Under the pieces are notes generated by a model. That model had not been told where the DNA came from, searched no databases, and was given only the letters and a program-made list of their open reading frames with translations. 64,000 nucleotides of DNA from Aphelocoma coerulescens (Eukaryota > Chordata > Aves > Passeriformes > Corvidae): assembly GCF_041296385.1 (NCBI RefSeq), contig NC_091018.1, forward strand, positions 2,549,501 to 2,613,500. The letters are read 5' to 3'. The number at the start of each line of letters is the position of its first letter. Positions within the stretch are counted from its first letter, which is position 1. Shown here one piece after another: positions 36,965 to 50,039 of the stretch. The translations under genes were made by a program, and so were the position numbers.

Positions 36965-39900
36965 TTGAGGAAAAAACCCAAAACTCTTCATTTAGGAGAC
37001 AGATCTACCCTGTGAATAGTGTACTTTTTACTACAAGTGCCACAAGACCATTTATGCAAGGAAGCATAAGATCTGTAATCCTTTCAATACTCTGACATAA
37101 TTTAAATACTAATCATTTCAAGAAGAGTGTTATTTTATTCTTATTAATGTTCAGTTCAGGATACCATATGGCAATGAGTGATGCAGATTAATCATTAGTC
37201 CCAAGAGAAAAACAAGCTCTCTGTGATGATTTTGAACAAGCCAGTTTTCCACTTCTCTGCTCTTCCTCATTGAAGAGTTTAGAAAATACCCTCCCCACAT
37301 CTTCCATGCTCCCGTATCACAGCTTTAGCACATCATCTCTCAAAGATCGAATCTTCCCCTTCTATTTGGAGAGTTCAATGAACATAAGATAAAGACTGGA
37401 CTAGGCTGCTGAAAAATAAACTGGGGATTGGTTTCTTGGGATGTGTAATAGGTTAAAAGTCAGGTGAGAGTCAGCATGTTGCAGTTTAAGAAACAATAGG
37501 GAGGTAAGGTGAAAACGTGACAGGCAGGAGGCAGAATTTGGTGTTCCTACAAATAGGAACTACATCTGTCCTATATCTGGCATCCCCTCCAAGTTATTTG
37601 TACCTCTGTATGACCTTGCTACTGGTTCCTTTCAGTTCTCCCCTATCAGAAGTTTCGACCTCAGAATTATTCAGAGGGATCCTAAAATGCTCAAATGCAA
37701 CATTAATGGGGAAGATAAAAGTGCAACTATAAGGATAAACAAATTAGGCCTGATGTGTTCCTGTGAGTGAGAGCTGTACTATAAAATAAACTTAGAAAAG
37801 GTGAAAAGAAATACAGGCAACTGACAGGGCTTTGGGGGTATTTTGCTTGTTTGATTGGCTTTGAGTTTGATTTTTTAATGGGAGGAAGTTATAGGATTGA
37901 AAGAAAAACACAGTTCTAGTCCCATCCTTGATTATCTACCTGTTTTGGGGTTTTTTTGTGTAAGCCCTTTGGCATCACAACCAATGCTCCATTTTGGTAC
38001 AGTGCCTGATACATCATGGAGGCTACTATTAATAATATATAATCCAGCTAGACGTGCAAATTTTTTTTTCCATTTATTATACCTGCTCAGGCAAGTTTGA
38101 CAGACTAAAATATTCACTTAAATGATGCCTTGATTTACCAGAATGTAGCAGGTCAACATAGGCCAAAACTTACATTCATATTTTAAACTGGCCTTCCTAA
38201 ACTAGGAAAGGTATTTAATTAAAACACCAAATCTCACTTTATTCAAGAGAACTTGCAAACATCCATTAGGAAGTTTATTCCTGAACCACGGTTAGTGTGG
38301 GATTTGCTTCTTGGCTACTACATGGCTCATTAAATACCTGTTTATCTTCGTGCTTGGGCCATGCTGTAATTAAGGACAGGGTTAACAGCTGTACCAGAGA
38401 CATATTTCAGTGAAGCTCAGTCATGCTAAAACACCTGAATTAAGTACTCAGTAGCTACTATGCTTCAATGTATGAGATGAAAGAAACACCCACAGGCAGC
38501 AATAGTAGCACCTGCAGCACAGGTACTGGCCTTGCTAGATAGGAGCCATTTAGGCAACTAGATACTGGACATTCTGGATTTTAAATGGGAAAATTATCAT
38601 TCTTTAGCATAGAGATTTACTTTTGAAACAGCACCTTGGACCTGCACAAATCTGTACTCTAAATGGAGCCCTACAGATGATAAAGAACTGAATAATATCC
38701 AAATGTAGTTGTCAAACATCAGTAATAAAATGATTCTCTTTCTGTAGGAACATAAGTGAATGTCTGTGTATGTGGATTATCATATGAGGGGCTATCCAAG
38801 GGGAAAATAGAGAGGTTACAATCCCAAAATACAATAGAAAAGGCCAAAAATCAACAACAATGGGGGGAAAAAGGCAAATTGCAATCTGAATGTACCTGTT
38901 ATATGCAGAGGAACTAACAAAAGAAAAAACAAGGAACTTAAAAGTACTAACTCAGGTCAGGAGGGTTCTCATTAGAAATCATTCATTAAATGGTCAGTGT
39001 TACCCTTTTGTGCCAATGAAATAAAAACCAAAATACATGAAAGCGACACAGATGCTTAGGGGTGAATGTTTGGAACCAGTCCTCATAATTATTTGACAAT
39101 TAAGTTTGCAATAGATAAGAACAAACACGCACTGAGTGCAGCTCCTTCCCAGCAGTGTTTCCAGCTGCACTGATCCACGCAGAGTAAATCCTGCTATTTT
39201 ACCCTCTTCTCCTTCAGACTGTGGCATATTTCTGTATTCTGTAAATTATCTGAGTAAAGAAAGCACACATTACTATAGTTTTGCCCTGCAAAAGTCACTG
39301 CAGAAAAAATCTGACTACATATCATGTCAGTTTTTGTTTTGCAGAAAAAAGTGAAAGGTGCATTGCTTATACAAGAATCATGACAACCACATCAAATAAA
39401 CTTCATTTTTCATGGAGTAAACTGACAGTGACATTTCATATGGGGAACAGGGGACAGATTTTCAAATCTATGGAAATCTTTGACAGCTTAGATACAAAAG
39501 CAGGCTGGGGTACCATAGACATGTCAGAGAATAATAAAATCAAACATTTTCTAGACAATAGGAAAGATTTAACAATTTACATATTTATAGGCTTGTTCAG
39601 TTACTCTACAGCTAAGGGAATAATCACCATATTTTCTCAAATCAATCAGTAATTCACATTCATTATATCTTCTACTCTGCTTTAAAAAGGGGTGTTGACT
39701 ACCCTGGAAGTTCAGGCGAAAGACTCCTCATGCTTTGCCTTTAGAACTTCAAATAATAAATCCAATTAATTAAAGACAATTACCTTTAGTCGAATAAAAA
39801 ATAATTTTCAGTTTAGTGGGGCAAAGAAAGGAGAGCTTTATAAAATCCCTAAAGGCAATTTCTGCAAGATGATATCAGTGTCTTTACCTCAGCCCCTGGA

Positions 39901-40650
39901 AAGTAATTGGAGGAATACACTGAAGGAAGAGAAAGTTTCGATTTCCATTGCGCTGTGTGGAAGCCAGATTACTCTGGAATCCTGAATGCAAATTAATGCA
40001 AATAGTGCTGTTTCCCTATGGCACAACATTATTTGGGTGGTGCAAAGCAAAAAAAAAAAAGAAAATCAGCTTTTCATGGAAATGGAATTTGGAAGTGACA
40101 CAGTTAGAGAAGCTTATGGATTTCAGAACTTCCTCCATGTTATGCTTTATTAAGATTTTGAACTTTTTAGTTTAAAAAAATTCTATTTCTTCTGTTTTCA
40201 AAGATAAACTCTCTCTTGCACAAGGCTTTGTGGCTGTCTTGTTTTTTCACAACCCAGCTGAAACAGCAAGGCACTTTCCAAGGCGTGAACAGCCCCTGCT
40301 CATCTGAATAGAATGTTAACATCCAGATGCAATTCTCACAGATTAAATATTAATAGGTGTATGGATAATTTGTTCAAAACAAAAATTAGCTACTACTTTA
40401 GTATATAATAGTGCTGATTCAGGATACAACTCAGGCAGTGTCTCCAGGAGCTTGTAGCATTAGATGGTGTAAGCAGTGATTATAAGCAATGACGATGGTT
40501 GTTTGTAAGAGAACATTATCAATAAAATAAATGTGCTGAATGTTGAGGAAAGATTTCGCAAAAACCCCTACACAGTTTGAGTTTAACCCATTACATGTGA
40601 CAACTCATTATCTCACCTTAGTACCTTAGTCCTTTAATTATGTTAATTCT
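36965..40650. other. AT-rich noncoding sequence, no gene supported
   Basis: The 123-codon plus-strand frame at 39281-39652 shows no recognisable motif. No repeat family was identified. Confidence 0.4.
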
Positions 40651-40658
40651 TGTAACAA

Positions 40659-40666
40659 TGACGTCA
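40659..40666. promoter_or_regulatory. Perfect palindromic cAMP response element
   Basis: TGACGTCA is the full CREB/ATF octamer. It sits in AT-rich DNA where CpG is otherwise rare, which makes it stand out. Whether it is bound is unknown, and no core promoter is seen beside it. Confidence 0.45.
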
Positions 40667-41126
40667 ATCAACAAGGTAGATCTTCATATTGAAAACAAAA
40701 CCCAAGCATCCAGAACACATTCTCTGTGTCACTCCAGTATTTTATAAGATTTGCTCACACACAGACCCAGAGTTCAAGGTAGGAGAAATAATTCTTTAGG
40801 CTTAAATATATATACAGGACTTGAATTTATTCTGTCATCGTTCCAAAATTACCAATAATGAAGTGGAAATTATTTCCCTACTCCATGCAGGGAATTCCAC
40901 TTTAGACACTTGGACTGTTCTCGTGAATCAGGCAGTCAAAATGTTCCCACACCACATTCCTAGGCACGCTGCAATATCTATTTTATTTTATTTGCAAGTT
41001 CATGTCAGAGGGTTTTTTTTTTTCCCCAAGAAAAGAAATTCAGATATAGTTTGAATTATTCAGAGAAACAAGTCAGAAAGGCAGCACTTGGTATAGTGCA
41101 TAAAAACATGACTACTATAATTCCAC

Positions 41127-41140
41127 AAAAAAAAAAAAAA
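41127..41140. repeat. Poly-A tract (14 A)
   Basis: A plain homopolymer with no element body seen upstream. Confidence 0.85.
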
Positions 41141-41664
41141 GGCAATGCTTGAATTACTTCCTGTCTAAAATAAGCTTTGAACATACAGAAATAAACTATC
41201 TTTTATTGTTCAGCTCTTCTGCGATGATTTTCTTTTCCACACAGAGAGAAGAAACCTAAAAGTCATCACTTTCCTTGTAAAGACATGCAGGTAGATGGTA
41301 AAAGAGGTGACAGAGAGCCTAAGTTTACTCACAGCTCTGGATGTCAGAATGATAACTGATTTTGTAGATAAAGGAAATTTGTTAGAACCAACCAATCTGA
41401 ACCTTAATATAAAATATTTGTCACGTATAGGAAACTATGAGTTAATCTGCAGAAAGTGGTCGCAAAAGAATTGTAAAAAGAGAGAAAAGGTTGCTTAAAT
41501 ATTACAAAACAAACCCATTGCAAAGGGAAGACATGAACAGGTGGGCAGGAGCCTTCTTATCCAGTGTTAATGGATCCATAAAAAAGCAGGTGCTGATGGG
41601 GTCTTCTGGTGGGAGGAAATTGAAAGCCATCAGCTCAAAGGGCACTAGAACATCAAACACAAGG

Positions 41665-41725
41665 AACTAGATGACCTTGAGAAGGATGGCAAAATGAAAT
41701 TTAACACCATTAAAATTTAAGTGTA
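41665..41725 (+). repeat. Possible CR1 ORF2-derived remnant
   Basis: The run aactagatgaccttgagaag, then ggcaaaatgaaatttaacac, then aagtgt follows the spacing of the late ORF2 region of avian CR1, where a 'atgaaattcaacaagggcaagtg'-type segment encodes the motif after the RT domain. It is strongly diverged and contains an indel. The edges are uncertain. Confidence 0.3.
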
Positions 41726-41895
41726 CTAATAACAGGGAATGGTAGCCCAGGGGGCAGTTCATGGGAAAAGTTACAAGACGAAAATATCTTTGGAATGCTA
41801 ATTAACAGAATGCCCGTGTCCCAAAATTCTTCCACCCTAGCAACTTCCATTTACTCCCACATACTTCTTTTTAATGCCTCAATTTTCCTACCTCT

Positions 41896-41965
41896 TTTTC
41901 AAAGCACCCCCTTCCTCCTTACAGTATATAAATGCATGGAATTACGGAGGGGGCTCTGACTGGGA
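41896..41965 (+). promoter_or_regulatory. TATA-type promoter-like element
   Basis: A clean TATATAAA box at 41925-41932 is preceded by a C-rich element (gcacccccttcctcc), and a G-rich stretch lies at the distance where initiation would be expected (about 41955-41965). A short ATG-initiated frame (42026, starting MMMKKMNTLCC) follows downstream but has only 29 codons. It could be a cryptic promoter, a relic LTR or chance. Confidence 0.22.
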
Positions 41966-42109
41966 GGGAATGGGTCTCTGCAGAACTACCCCAGCTGCTC
42001 CTCTCTCTAAACAGTCCCAGTTAACATGATGATGAAAAAGATGAACACACTTTGCTGTTCTATACAGGCATTTTTGGCATTTTTCTATAGATATCGGGAG
42101 GGATTCATG

Positions 42110-43750
42110 CTTTAATTCAATACATGAGGGTTTTATCTAGAGGGTTTATACAATTCTTGTAAACAGCAATAAAAAAAATGAAGTTAAATAGAAAATTACT
42201 ACAGCTGGCTGGTGAATGGTGAACAAGCAGACTAAAGGATGCTTGCTCCTTTGCCTAAAAAAATGAATTCCAAAATACAATGATAATTTTTTTTTTAAAT
42301 GGATCAGAAGAATAAAAATTAGCGAATTAAAACAATAATGTTGGCACAAAACAAATGCCATGAATAAATTGGCACAGAAATTAGAAAACTTAAGACCCAT
42401 TAAAGGAATTTGATAGCTCCAAGCAGTCATAAGAATAATTTTTAAGACAGAGCCTGACATAAAAGATATTATGTGATATGGTTGCCAGAAACAGAGGCTG
42501 ATTTTGTTTTTGCAGAAGGGTTCTGTGATCATAACTCTGAATTTGGCAAACTGCTTGTGCCTAAAATACATTACATACTTTAATCACAGGGATCTTTCTT
42601 GGTATATAGAGGAAAAGTCACATAAGACATTAAAATATTTATATATTCAGGCAGGCTTTAGCCAGAAAAAAAAAATTACATCAATAATTTTACATTAAAA
42701 AATATTTGTGAGTTACTATTGTTTTATGAAAGAAAATGTGGCTATTATATATAAACAAACACAATATGTGTGCATGTTTTTGTATGAAACTGTGCATGAA
42801 AAACGTGGATACCTGGAAAATAACCATAGATATTATCTGGTCTTATTCTGGATCCAGTTTTGCAACCAACAAAGTTGTTGTTATAATTGTAAACAATAAA
42901 ACTTCAGAGAGCTACTATTGGTCTATTAATTGCACTGACACCACTTCTTCCAGGAGTGGAGGGGCCAGCTGTAGTATTCTTACAGATTGAAAATTCACTC
43001 TATCAAAAAAATACAACCTTTACCCCAACATATTTTTTTCTAAACAGACAAAATTTTATTTTTTAAAAATTAAGCCCCCTTTTTTCTTTCCAGATTAAAA
43101 AGCAAACCAAGTAATTTTGATTTCTCTTCTACCATTTGCACCAGAAAAAGATGAGGGGGAAACCCTCACATATTTTTGGTCAGCAAATATTTTAAAGGCA
43201 TTTTACACCCACAGTGTCTTTGTTTGTTATTAGCATTAGAGTGTGATCCTTCTTTCTCTCCAAAGGACAGCTACGGCATATTTCAAAACACCTTCAGTCT
43301 CTGAGGCACTTGTCACTTATATAACCAGAATATCATTCAGTATGTACAAAAACTGCATTGCAATATCAGGAGTTTTTACTCCTATTTATGGAAATGGAAG
43401 TGTGGTAACAGAAATCTCTGTAAAACTCCTATGATTGACATCTGCTTAAACCTCACTGCAAAACAGACAGACACAGCAAAAAAAAAAAAGTGGGGTTTAG
43501 GATGTGAGTAAAAGTTAAGCAACAGGCAACAGGTATTTAAAGTCCCAAAAGCAATTTTAGAAGTATGAACTATCTCTCAGTGGTGGTCCCCAGGTCTCCT
43601 TGGACAGATATCCTTAGGGCACCACAAAATGAGTGTGCAACGTCTCACACTTCTGAGTCTTCTGAAAACACCCAAATGAATTGCTTTAATCTTTTTATAG
43701 CCTCAGCTGAACTGAGTCCAAGTCCCAGAGAAGTGACCCAACACTCATTT
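42110..43750. other. AT-rich noncoding sequence, no gene supported
   Basis: The 141-codon minus-strand frame (42571-42146) is dominated by Phe/Leu/Ile, as T-rich DNA gives by chance. Its Cys, Trp and Pro pattern shows no fold I recognise. Confidence 0.4.
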
Positions 43751-43759
43751 AATGAACCC

Positions 43760-44060
43760 AAAGCCCCTGTTTTCCCTTGCCCCCTGTTCGGCCCGTATGG
43801 AACACAGCCGCGACCCTGGTGGGTGCACTGGGGGGACACTGCTCTCACAGGAATTCACACCCCCTGCTCCAAAGACAGCAATTGTAAACCCTTCTGCTCC
43901 CTCCCAGCAGACTTTGCTGGCGTGTTCACAGGAACAGGATGGAAAGGCTGGGCTTGAAGCTCAGGAGCTCCTGCCAAAGCCTTCTCCCCATGCAGGAGCC
44001 TCACCACAGTGTGTCCTATGGGGTTTGTTTTGTTTGTGCTCCCTCAGTCATGTCCCCTTT
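43760..44060. other. GC-rich patch
   Basis: A local GC-rich stretch with a few CpGs (ttcggcccg, agccgcgacc). It carries overlapping open frames on both strands and no recognised domain. Confidence 0.45.
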
Positions 44061-44257
44061 CTCTAAGAGAGGACCAGCTCAGGAGGAGTCCTTGGGAGTG
44101 AGGCAAAACCAGTCAGTGCCTCAGGGGTAGCTGGAAGTCCTCCAGACAGGAGCAGGAAGGACACAGGGCTGCTGTCCATGTCCCACACAGCGAGCCCCGC
44201 CTGTGCTCCTGCAACTCACTCAGGGCCTTGAATGTGGGATTTATTTTGGTCCAAGTT

Positions 44258-44273
44258 AAAAAAAAAAAAAAAA
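44258..44273. repeat. Poly-A tract (16 A)
   Basis: A plain homopolymer with no retroelement body recognised upstream. Confidence 0.88.
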
Positions 44274-45169
44274 GCCTCTTGGGAATGCTAAAAGAAGATG
44301 TGATATTTGATGCAACCAATACATATGGCCCTGAGATTTAAGAATGCTATTTGTTTTGCAAAGAGGCTTCTCGTGCAAGTACATTAATTCTGAGAACAGG
44401 TCTCACAGTGCTGCAAGATCAAGCTACTAAGGGACAAAAAATTCAAGAAGCTAAATATGTATGATCCCAGAAAGAAAATATTTTAAACAAAGATTAGTTT
44501 TTAAGAAAATGGCTTCATGCTGTTCACATTCAGTTCAAGCTTTCCCTTATTATATACAAATAAAAAATGTTTACTTCTTTGGACGGCTTGTCAGTATGTG
44601 TCAGTTTGCAATGTTTATGATAAAATGTCAACACAAAGCTGCAGTATATCAGGCCCCTTGTGTTTTAACCTATTTAGTGCTTATGGTTCTATCTCAGTAA
44701 CTCTGTACATAAAAAAAAAATGCATAATATTTTTTCCACTTGATAAGTCTACACTTAAGGCATCCTGGTGTATTGAAACAGTCATGCATGCCCCAAAGGT
44801 TACTTTATTTCTTTTTTCCCCCTCCTACTTCCAGATCCTCATTTATTTTTGTTTTTAACAGAATTTAAAATTAAGGTTTTTTAGAGCAGATAAAACAGCC
44901 AAGTGCTCACTGATGCTTTTAGGAAAATCCCTCTTTTGAATGCAAAAGCTGTGGCAGTTCCACTATCCATAGCAGATCGCACAGGAAAGTCTAACAAGCT
45001 TCTGGAGAAGAGCTGAGCTTTTTTTATTATTATTATTATTCCAGTCAGTCAACTGACAACAGCTCCAACCGGGTTAGAAATCCTTTAAACTGCACTTCAG
45101 AAATCACCATCACAATTGCTACTAATTGGCACTTTTGCTGGCAGCCTCAGGAAAAGAAAAGCAGCAGTG

Positions 45170-45335
45170 ACTGAAGGGGCCATGGAGAGAGTGAACCCCT
45201 CCTGCCTGTCAGGAATCCTCTCCCAGAACAGGGCTGAGGATCCCTGAGGCAGAGGGGCTCTGGAAACAAAGCACCCCATGCTCCATCCGGGCTGTACCTG
45301 CGCCTAACGGGGCAGCATCCCCTGGGCACAGGCCA
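45170..45335. other. GC-rich patch
   Basis: GC-rich relative to its flanks, with two 60-codon minus-strand frames that overlap in different phases. A short ATT run (about 45024-45040) lies upstream. No gene is supported. Confidence 0.4.
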
Positions 45336-46159
45336 GCCAAAGCCTATCAGAGAGCCTAAGAATCATTTAGCAAAGATTGCTAAAATGCGTTTTCAAATGG
45401 TTGCTCTTGAACCTTGCAGTCGCAGGTTGTCTTTTATTACTTTTCTCGCTGAATTTGCAGAGGAAAACAATGCAGCCAGGACCAAAGCAAGCCACGAGCT
45501 GGGCTGTGCCCCGCAAAATCTGAGCTGAGAGAGAGGATTAAACCCCAGAATTATTGTGTTTAAAATTTTAGAAGCCTTTGTCTCATTTTCAATGAAACGA
45601 TTAAGTCTGTGTGCTGTGCTTTGACTGCAATTCATAACCAGGCTCCAAGGCCACCCTTCCCGGGCACAAACCATTTCACCCAGCTCATGTGCATACGGCT
45701 CTTCACTGACAGCACAAAACCGGTTTTCGCAAACTCCTAATTCCAAGACTTTTTTTCAATCTTTTTTGATTCCTAGTGGTATGTTAGGACCACAAAAAGA
45801 ACATCTAGATTTTGTTAGGAGCTTTTTGTGAGCCATTTATCTTAAGAAAGACCAGGCCTTAACTGGTGTTCAGGCAAAAGCATTTTCACATCTGCAGAAA
45901 GGATGTAAATTACCGAAGCAATTGCCCTATTGATTGTGGGATAAAGTGGCTTTCCCACTGTGTGGCAATTAAAGGATTGTGGCATTCCTTTCTCGAAAGG
46001 CTCTGCTTCAAGACAGCCAAGCATGGAGCTGTAGGCTTGCATTTTGCTTGGAAGTCCTGTTGCCCAGCTGGATATTCCACACAATATTCCCCTGTAACTA
46101 TGGGACTGCTGAGGCTGTTAGGCTGGCTGGGCAGGTAATGTGCACAAATCAAATCAAAT

Positions 46160-46177
46160 CAACCTGTCCACCAAGCT
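46160..46177. repeat. Short AAATC pentamer run
   Basis: Three tandem copies of a caaat/aaatc unit. It is a minor simple repeat. Confidence 0.6.
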
Positions 46178-46416
46178 CAAGGAACACCAAAGAAATTATT
46201 GCACTTATTTCACATATCAATGGCCAAATAGCATTTTCCTGGTTTGAGTAGGCTGTGTCCCTGCTGAAAGCTTCTCAGTGCCAGATGTGCAATAGCTGGA
46301 GGATATTCCTGCAGCCAAGACTAAGACTTGGGCCTACTGCTCAGAATTCCTTACTGTTTTCCCCAATGATGTTTTAATGAGATTAAAGTCTGCAAAGTTC
46401 ACCTTCTGGTGAACAG

Positions 46417-46721
46417 GTGGAGAACTGCAGATCAAACTCCCCATCAGTTCACTGCCTGTGTGCCATGGAAGAGGACATCTTCAGTCTCCATAAAGCAGCT
46501 GGATTTGTCAAACTGCTGATCCTGAGCTGTGCCACTGCTCAGGAGATGAAACAACTGCACTTGCACATCCCTCTCAGGACCAGGACAATGCAGCACGGAA
46601 TGACTTGGATGGTTCCTTGGATCCATCTTACCTGGATGAAATACCCAAACTGCTTCTCAATGGGAATAAGGAATCAGTGAAAGGGAAGTTCAGATACCAA
46701 AAGCAGTATTTCAGCTGCTGA
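46417..46721 (+). pseudogene. Coding-like stretch with a frame switch, unknown origin
   Basis: Two frames have protein-like composition in succession. The first (from 46417) includes ENCRSNSPSVHC and MEEDIFSLHKAAGFV. The second (open 46494-46718, 75 codons, TGA at 46719) includes DPELCHCSGDETTALAHPSQ and LDPSYLDEIPKLLLNGNKES, rich in Asp, Glu and Asn in a way chance AT-rich DNA seldom gives. A single frameshift around 46490-46520 would link them, which suggests a decayed coding fragment. An alternative is a real exon in the second frame, entered at an acceptor ending ccataaagcag. The parent gene is not recognised. Confidence 0.22.
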
Positions 46722-48285
46722 AAAAACTGTGTTAAAATAGACCAATCTAAAATGTACTGTTAATGTAGACATCAGAATGGTTAAAAACAAAAAAAGCAGC
46801 AACAAAACCCCACAACCAACCCAAAATCTCTTGGCATTTCTGGATAATTAGATAAAAATTGAACTCTTCTGGTTATTAAAGGTTAATATGTTCTTGTCAA
46901 TATACTATATACTTTGGGTAAATATTGTGAGATATAATAGTTTTGTGCTAGTGTAAACCAGCAGAACTATTGGGGTTTTTTTTAATATATTGGGAAAAAA
47001 CCTCTTTAAACCGCTTCTTTTATCCTTACAAGGAAAGCAGTTGCTAGCAGCAATAAATATGTTTTCTACTTACTGATTTATTTATTGTTCTGTCAAACTA
47101 AGAACATTTGAAGTATTTCTGCACTAAATATATTCAACTTATCAAAAATCATGTACGGAATGAGAAGTGTCAGAATAAAATTAGCAAGATTTTCTTTTAG
47201 TGTAAGTCATAACAAACAGAGCTTTATATTTGGCACAATATAATTCTTGCTTTAAAATCAAAATTTAACCTTTAAATAAACTGCAGAATGAAAAAGCAGA
47301 ATCCTGTTTTTCTGAAGAGGAATTTAGAAACAATATGTTGTTATGCATATAATTTTAATGAATGGAAGTAACTGGACAACCATAATTATGAGACTCACAT
47401 TTGATTGACACCTGATATTCAAGTGGAAAATGAGTAATTCTGTGATTTTGGAAAAGGAAGGACCATAATTTTTTTGTTCACCATGTTAATCAACAGCAGT
47501 AAGGATGTGCAGTATGAGAACTAACACCCACAAGCTTTTTGTTTAAAAAAATCTATACACTTTCAACTGCCAAGTGAAAAAGAGGAAACAAATTAATTAC
47601 AAAATCTTAACAGAAATTTTCACCAAACTGAGTTCCTGAGGAAAAGTGATTTTAATCAGACTTTTAGACTGAGATACTTAACAGAGGCATGTGATTAAAT
47701 CAGAGCAGTTTCACTCTCTGGGAGTTACCAGTCAACTTAAGAGAGCCAAACTATACCTGATACCCAGCACACCTGAATTTCCTAAATACCAGGGTACAAA
47801 ATACCTTTTTTTCTCTCTATCATCTGGAGTAAAAAGTAGTCCTAAATGCAAATTTAGTTGTAGTTGCAGTTGCTGGTGCTGGGGAGAGTGACAGAACTTT
47901 GCACAGATTTCCCAGGTTCTTGCTGCACAGTCATGTCAGATAGGCAAGAAACAAATAGTGCTTGACATGGTTAAAACCCTGGAGTGGAAAGCATGAGACT
48001 TTTATTGTACTGAGTGACTGAAATATGCTGAAATTCAGATCATGTCATATCATCAGGATGGACTCCAACTTGCCCAGGCAGTAGCCCTTATGCCAGATGG
48101 GTATGGCAATAGTGTCCAGAGCAGCCTAAACTGTGATGGAGAAATGTAACACTGAAATCTTTCATTCCACATGATGTGCTCCATTCTCCTACTCCAGCTA
48201 AGGCAGCAGTGCAATGTTTGGGGACGTTTGATCCTTGTTCTCTCTGAGAAATGCTGTATCCTTAATTCTACCATTACTTTCACAG

Positions 48286-48442
48286 GTACAAGAAAATTGG
48301 ATTGACTTGCACTTGCACTGACTCCATTGCAGCTATGAGTGAAGCCATGAATTACTGCTCATCATCCCATGGTTTGAGTGGTATGCTTCAATTTAAGGCC
48401 TACACCCAGGATAATACAGAAGTGGAAAGCTCACTAGAATAA
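48286..48442 (+). other. Candidate terminal exon, 51 codons
   Basis: A good acceptor (ttctaccattactttcacag) is followed, after one phase nucleotide, by YKKIGLTCTCTDSIAAMSEA, a Cys/Ser segment, and an acidic end (NTEVESSLE) before TAA at 48440-48442. The mixed hydrophilic composition is protein-like. No family is recognised and the frame is short. Confidence 0.18.
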
Positions 48443-48449
48443 CATATTT

Positions 48450-50035
48450 TTCAGCTGGTAGAGTAACCCCATTTTTTGGAAATGAAGATGTTCTTACAGA
48501 TACTTAAAGATGCATTTTAAGAAGGACAACACTGTACTTGAGTTGTATGCCTAATTTGCAGTGCAAAGATAAGAAATCAACTGCTTGTTCTTGACTCATA
48601 TTTTCAATGAGCTTGTTATTTGCTCTGCTCAGTGTTTATGCGAGAAAAATTGCTCATTGAAAAGTAAAGTAGAAAAGAACAAAGGAAAAACATTTTTAGC
48701 TTAATTTTAATTTGTGCATGCTGGGCAAACAGCATGAATTTTCCTGTAAAAATTGTGTTGAAATTGGAGCCATTGAGCTTGGGAGTGTTCAATCTCAGTT
48801 TTGCTTGTTTAACCAGTTCTTGATTTCTGAGCGAGTCAATCTAATGCACTATGCTTGGGGATGTTTCTTACTGTATTTCATTACAGCTGCTGAGAATCTA
48901 AAGCAATTAGCTTCTCATGTTTTCTCTCTGTTTCTTTTTGTGTAGTGTTCCCTACCATGGGACTGCTCTTATTATCTTGTATGTTAAAGCTCATCAAATT
49001 TGGATCCTTGTTTGCCAGGCAAAAAATTAGCTGTGAACTATAGGAGCTGCTCTGGAGTTCTGTTCTGTACATGCCTGCTGATTTCTGCAATATGCTGCTG
49101 CTCAGAGATCAGCTCGTGGGTTACTGCCTCGCCTTAGGGCTTAAGCAGATGTTCTCAGTTTTGGGTAGTTCATATGAATCTGGACACCAAACACTGTGTC
49201 CTTCTTGTTGTCAAAGTTATCTGAAGACATTTCCACACTCTGTAGCAGGACATGGATTCTAACTAGCGAGTTACACCTCTGAAACTGTACAATATTCATT
49301 TTATTCTGCACAAATGGAGCGGCATTTAAATGTGTACCAAGCTATTCTCTCTCCCTGCTGTCCTCATATTTTGTGACCTTTTTTGCTAATAATTCAGATG
49401 TAAGCTTAAGTTGCATGCAACTCTCAGAAACTGAGAGGGGCATTTAACTATTCTCAAACAATCTCCTGAATTCTTTAGCACCATTCACAATCCCCTGCCT
49501 GTGGCCCTCCAACACTGTGTACTTGGCATCATAGAACACAAACAGAATACCTTAATGTCTGGATAGGAACACAATAGTCTCCACATTCAGATACATTTCA
49601 TAGAGATAAATCTTTCCAGACACTTTAAGAGTTCCCAGCACTGGTGGTGATGAGCAGCACGCTTGTACTTGAGTGCCGTTTTTGCTTTCTGCCGCTTTCT
49701 GGATACACAAAAATATGCAGGCAATAAAACTAGCAGTTGATGAAAAAGTATGACTCCTCGAGTTGTAAGAATTTCCTATTTGACTCATGTTAAAGACACG
49801 AAAAGAGCAGCCTGAGAAATCTTTTCGAAATTGAAAACCCAGTTTCTACCCTGTTCGGTTTTCACTCCATCTCCAGCAGTTAACGATGAGCCAGTTAACT
49901 CTGGTGCTCCTTTTGTTACACGTTTTCTCTGTAGAAATAAGCTGACTCTCCTTTAATCAGAATGTGCAGCAGACAAATGAAGCCTGTGTAAATACTTCTT
50001 CAAGCCTTCTGAATGCCAAATGAACTCAACCTTTC
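48450..50035. other. Noncoding sequence, no gene supported
   Basis: No repeat family or exon pair is seen. The stretch 49740-49870 keeps several CpGs (ctcctcgagttg, gacacgaaaag, ttttcgaaat) and may be a conserved block. Confidence 0.35.
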
Positions 50036-50039
50036 TGCC

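Noticed and set aside
42146..42571. 141-codon hydrophobic minus-strand frame resembling a membrane protein
   Set aside because: Phe/Leu/Ile-rich because the strand is T-rich. No charged topology pattern, no splice support and no recognised family.
49525..49560. Possible third CR1 3' end (catcatagaacac wording)
   Set aside because: Only a few words match, and the diagnostic ggttggaagggacc segment is absent.
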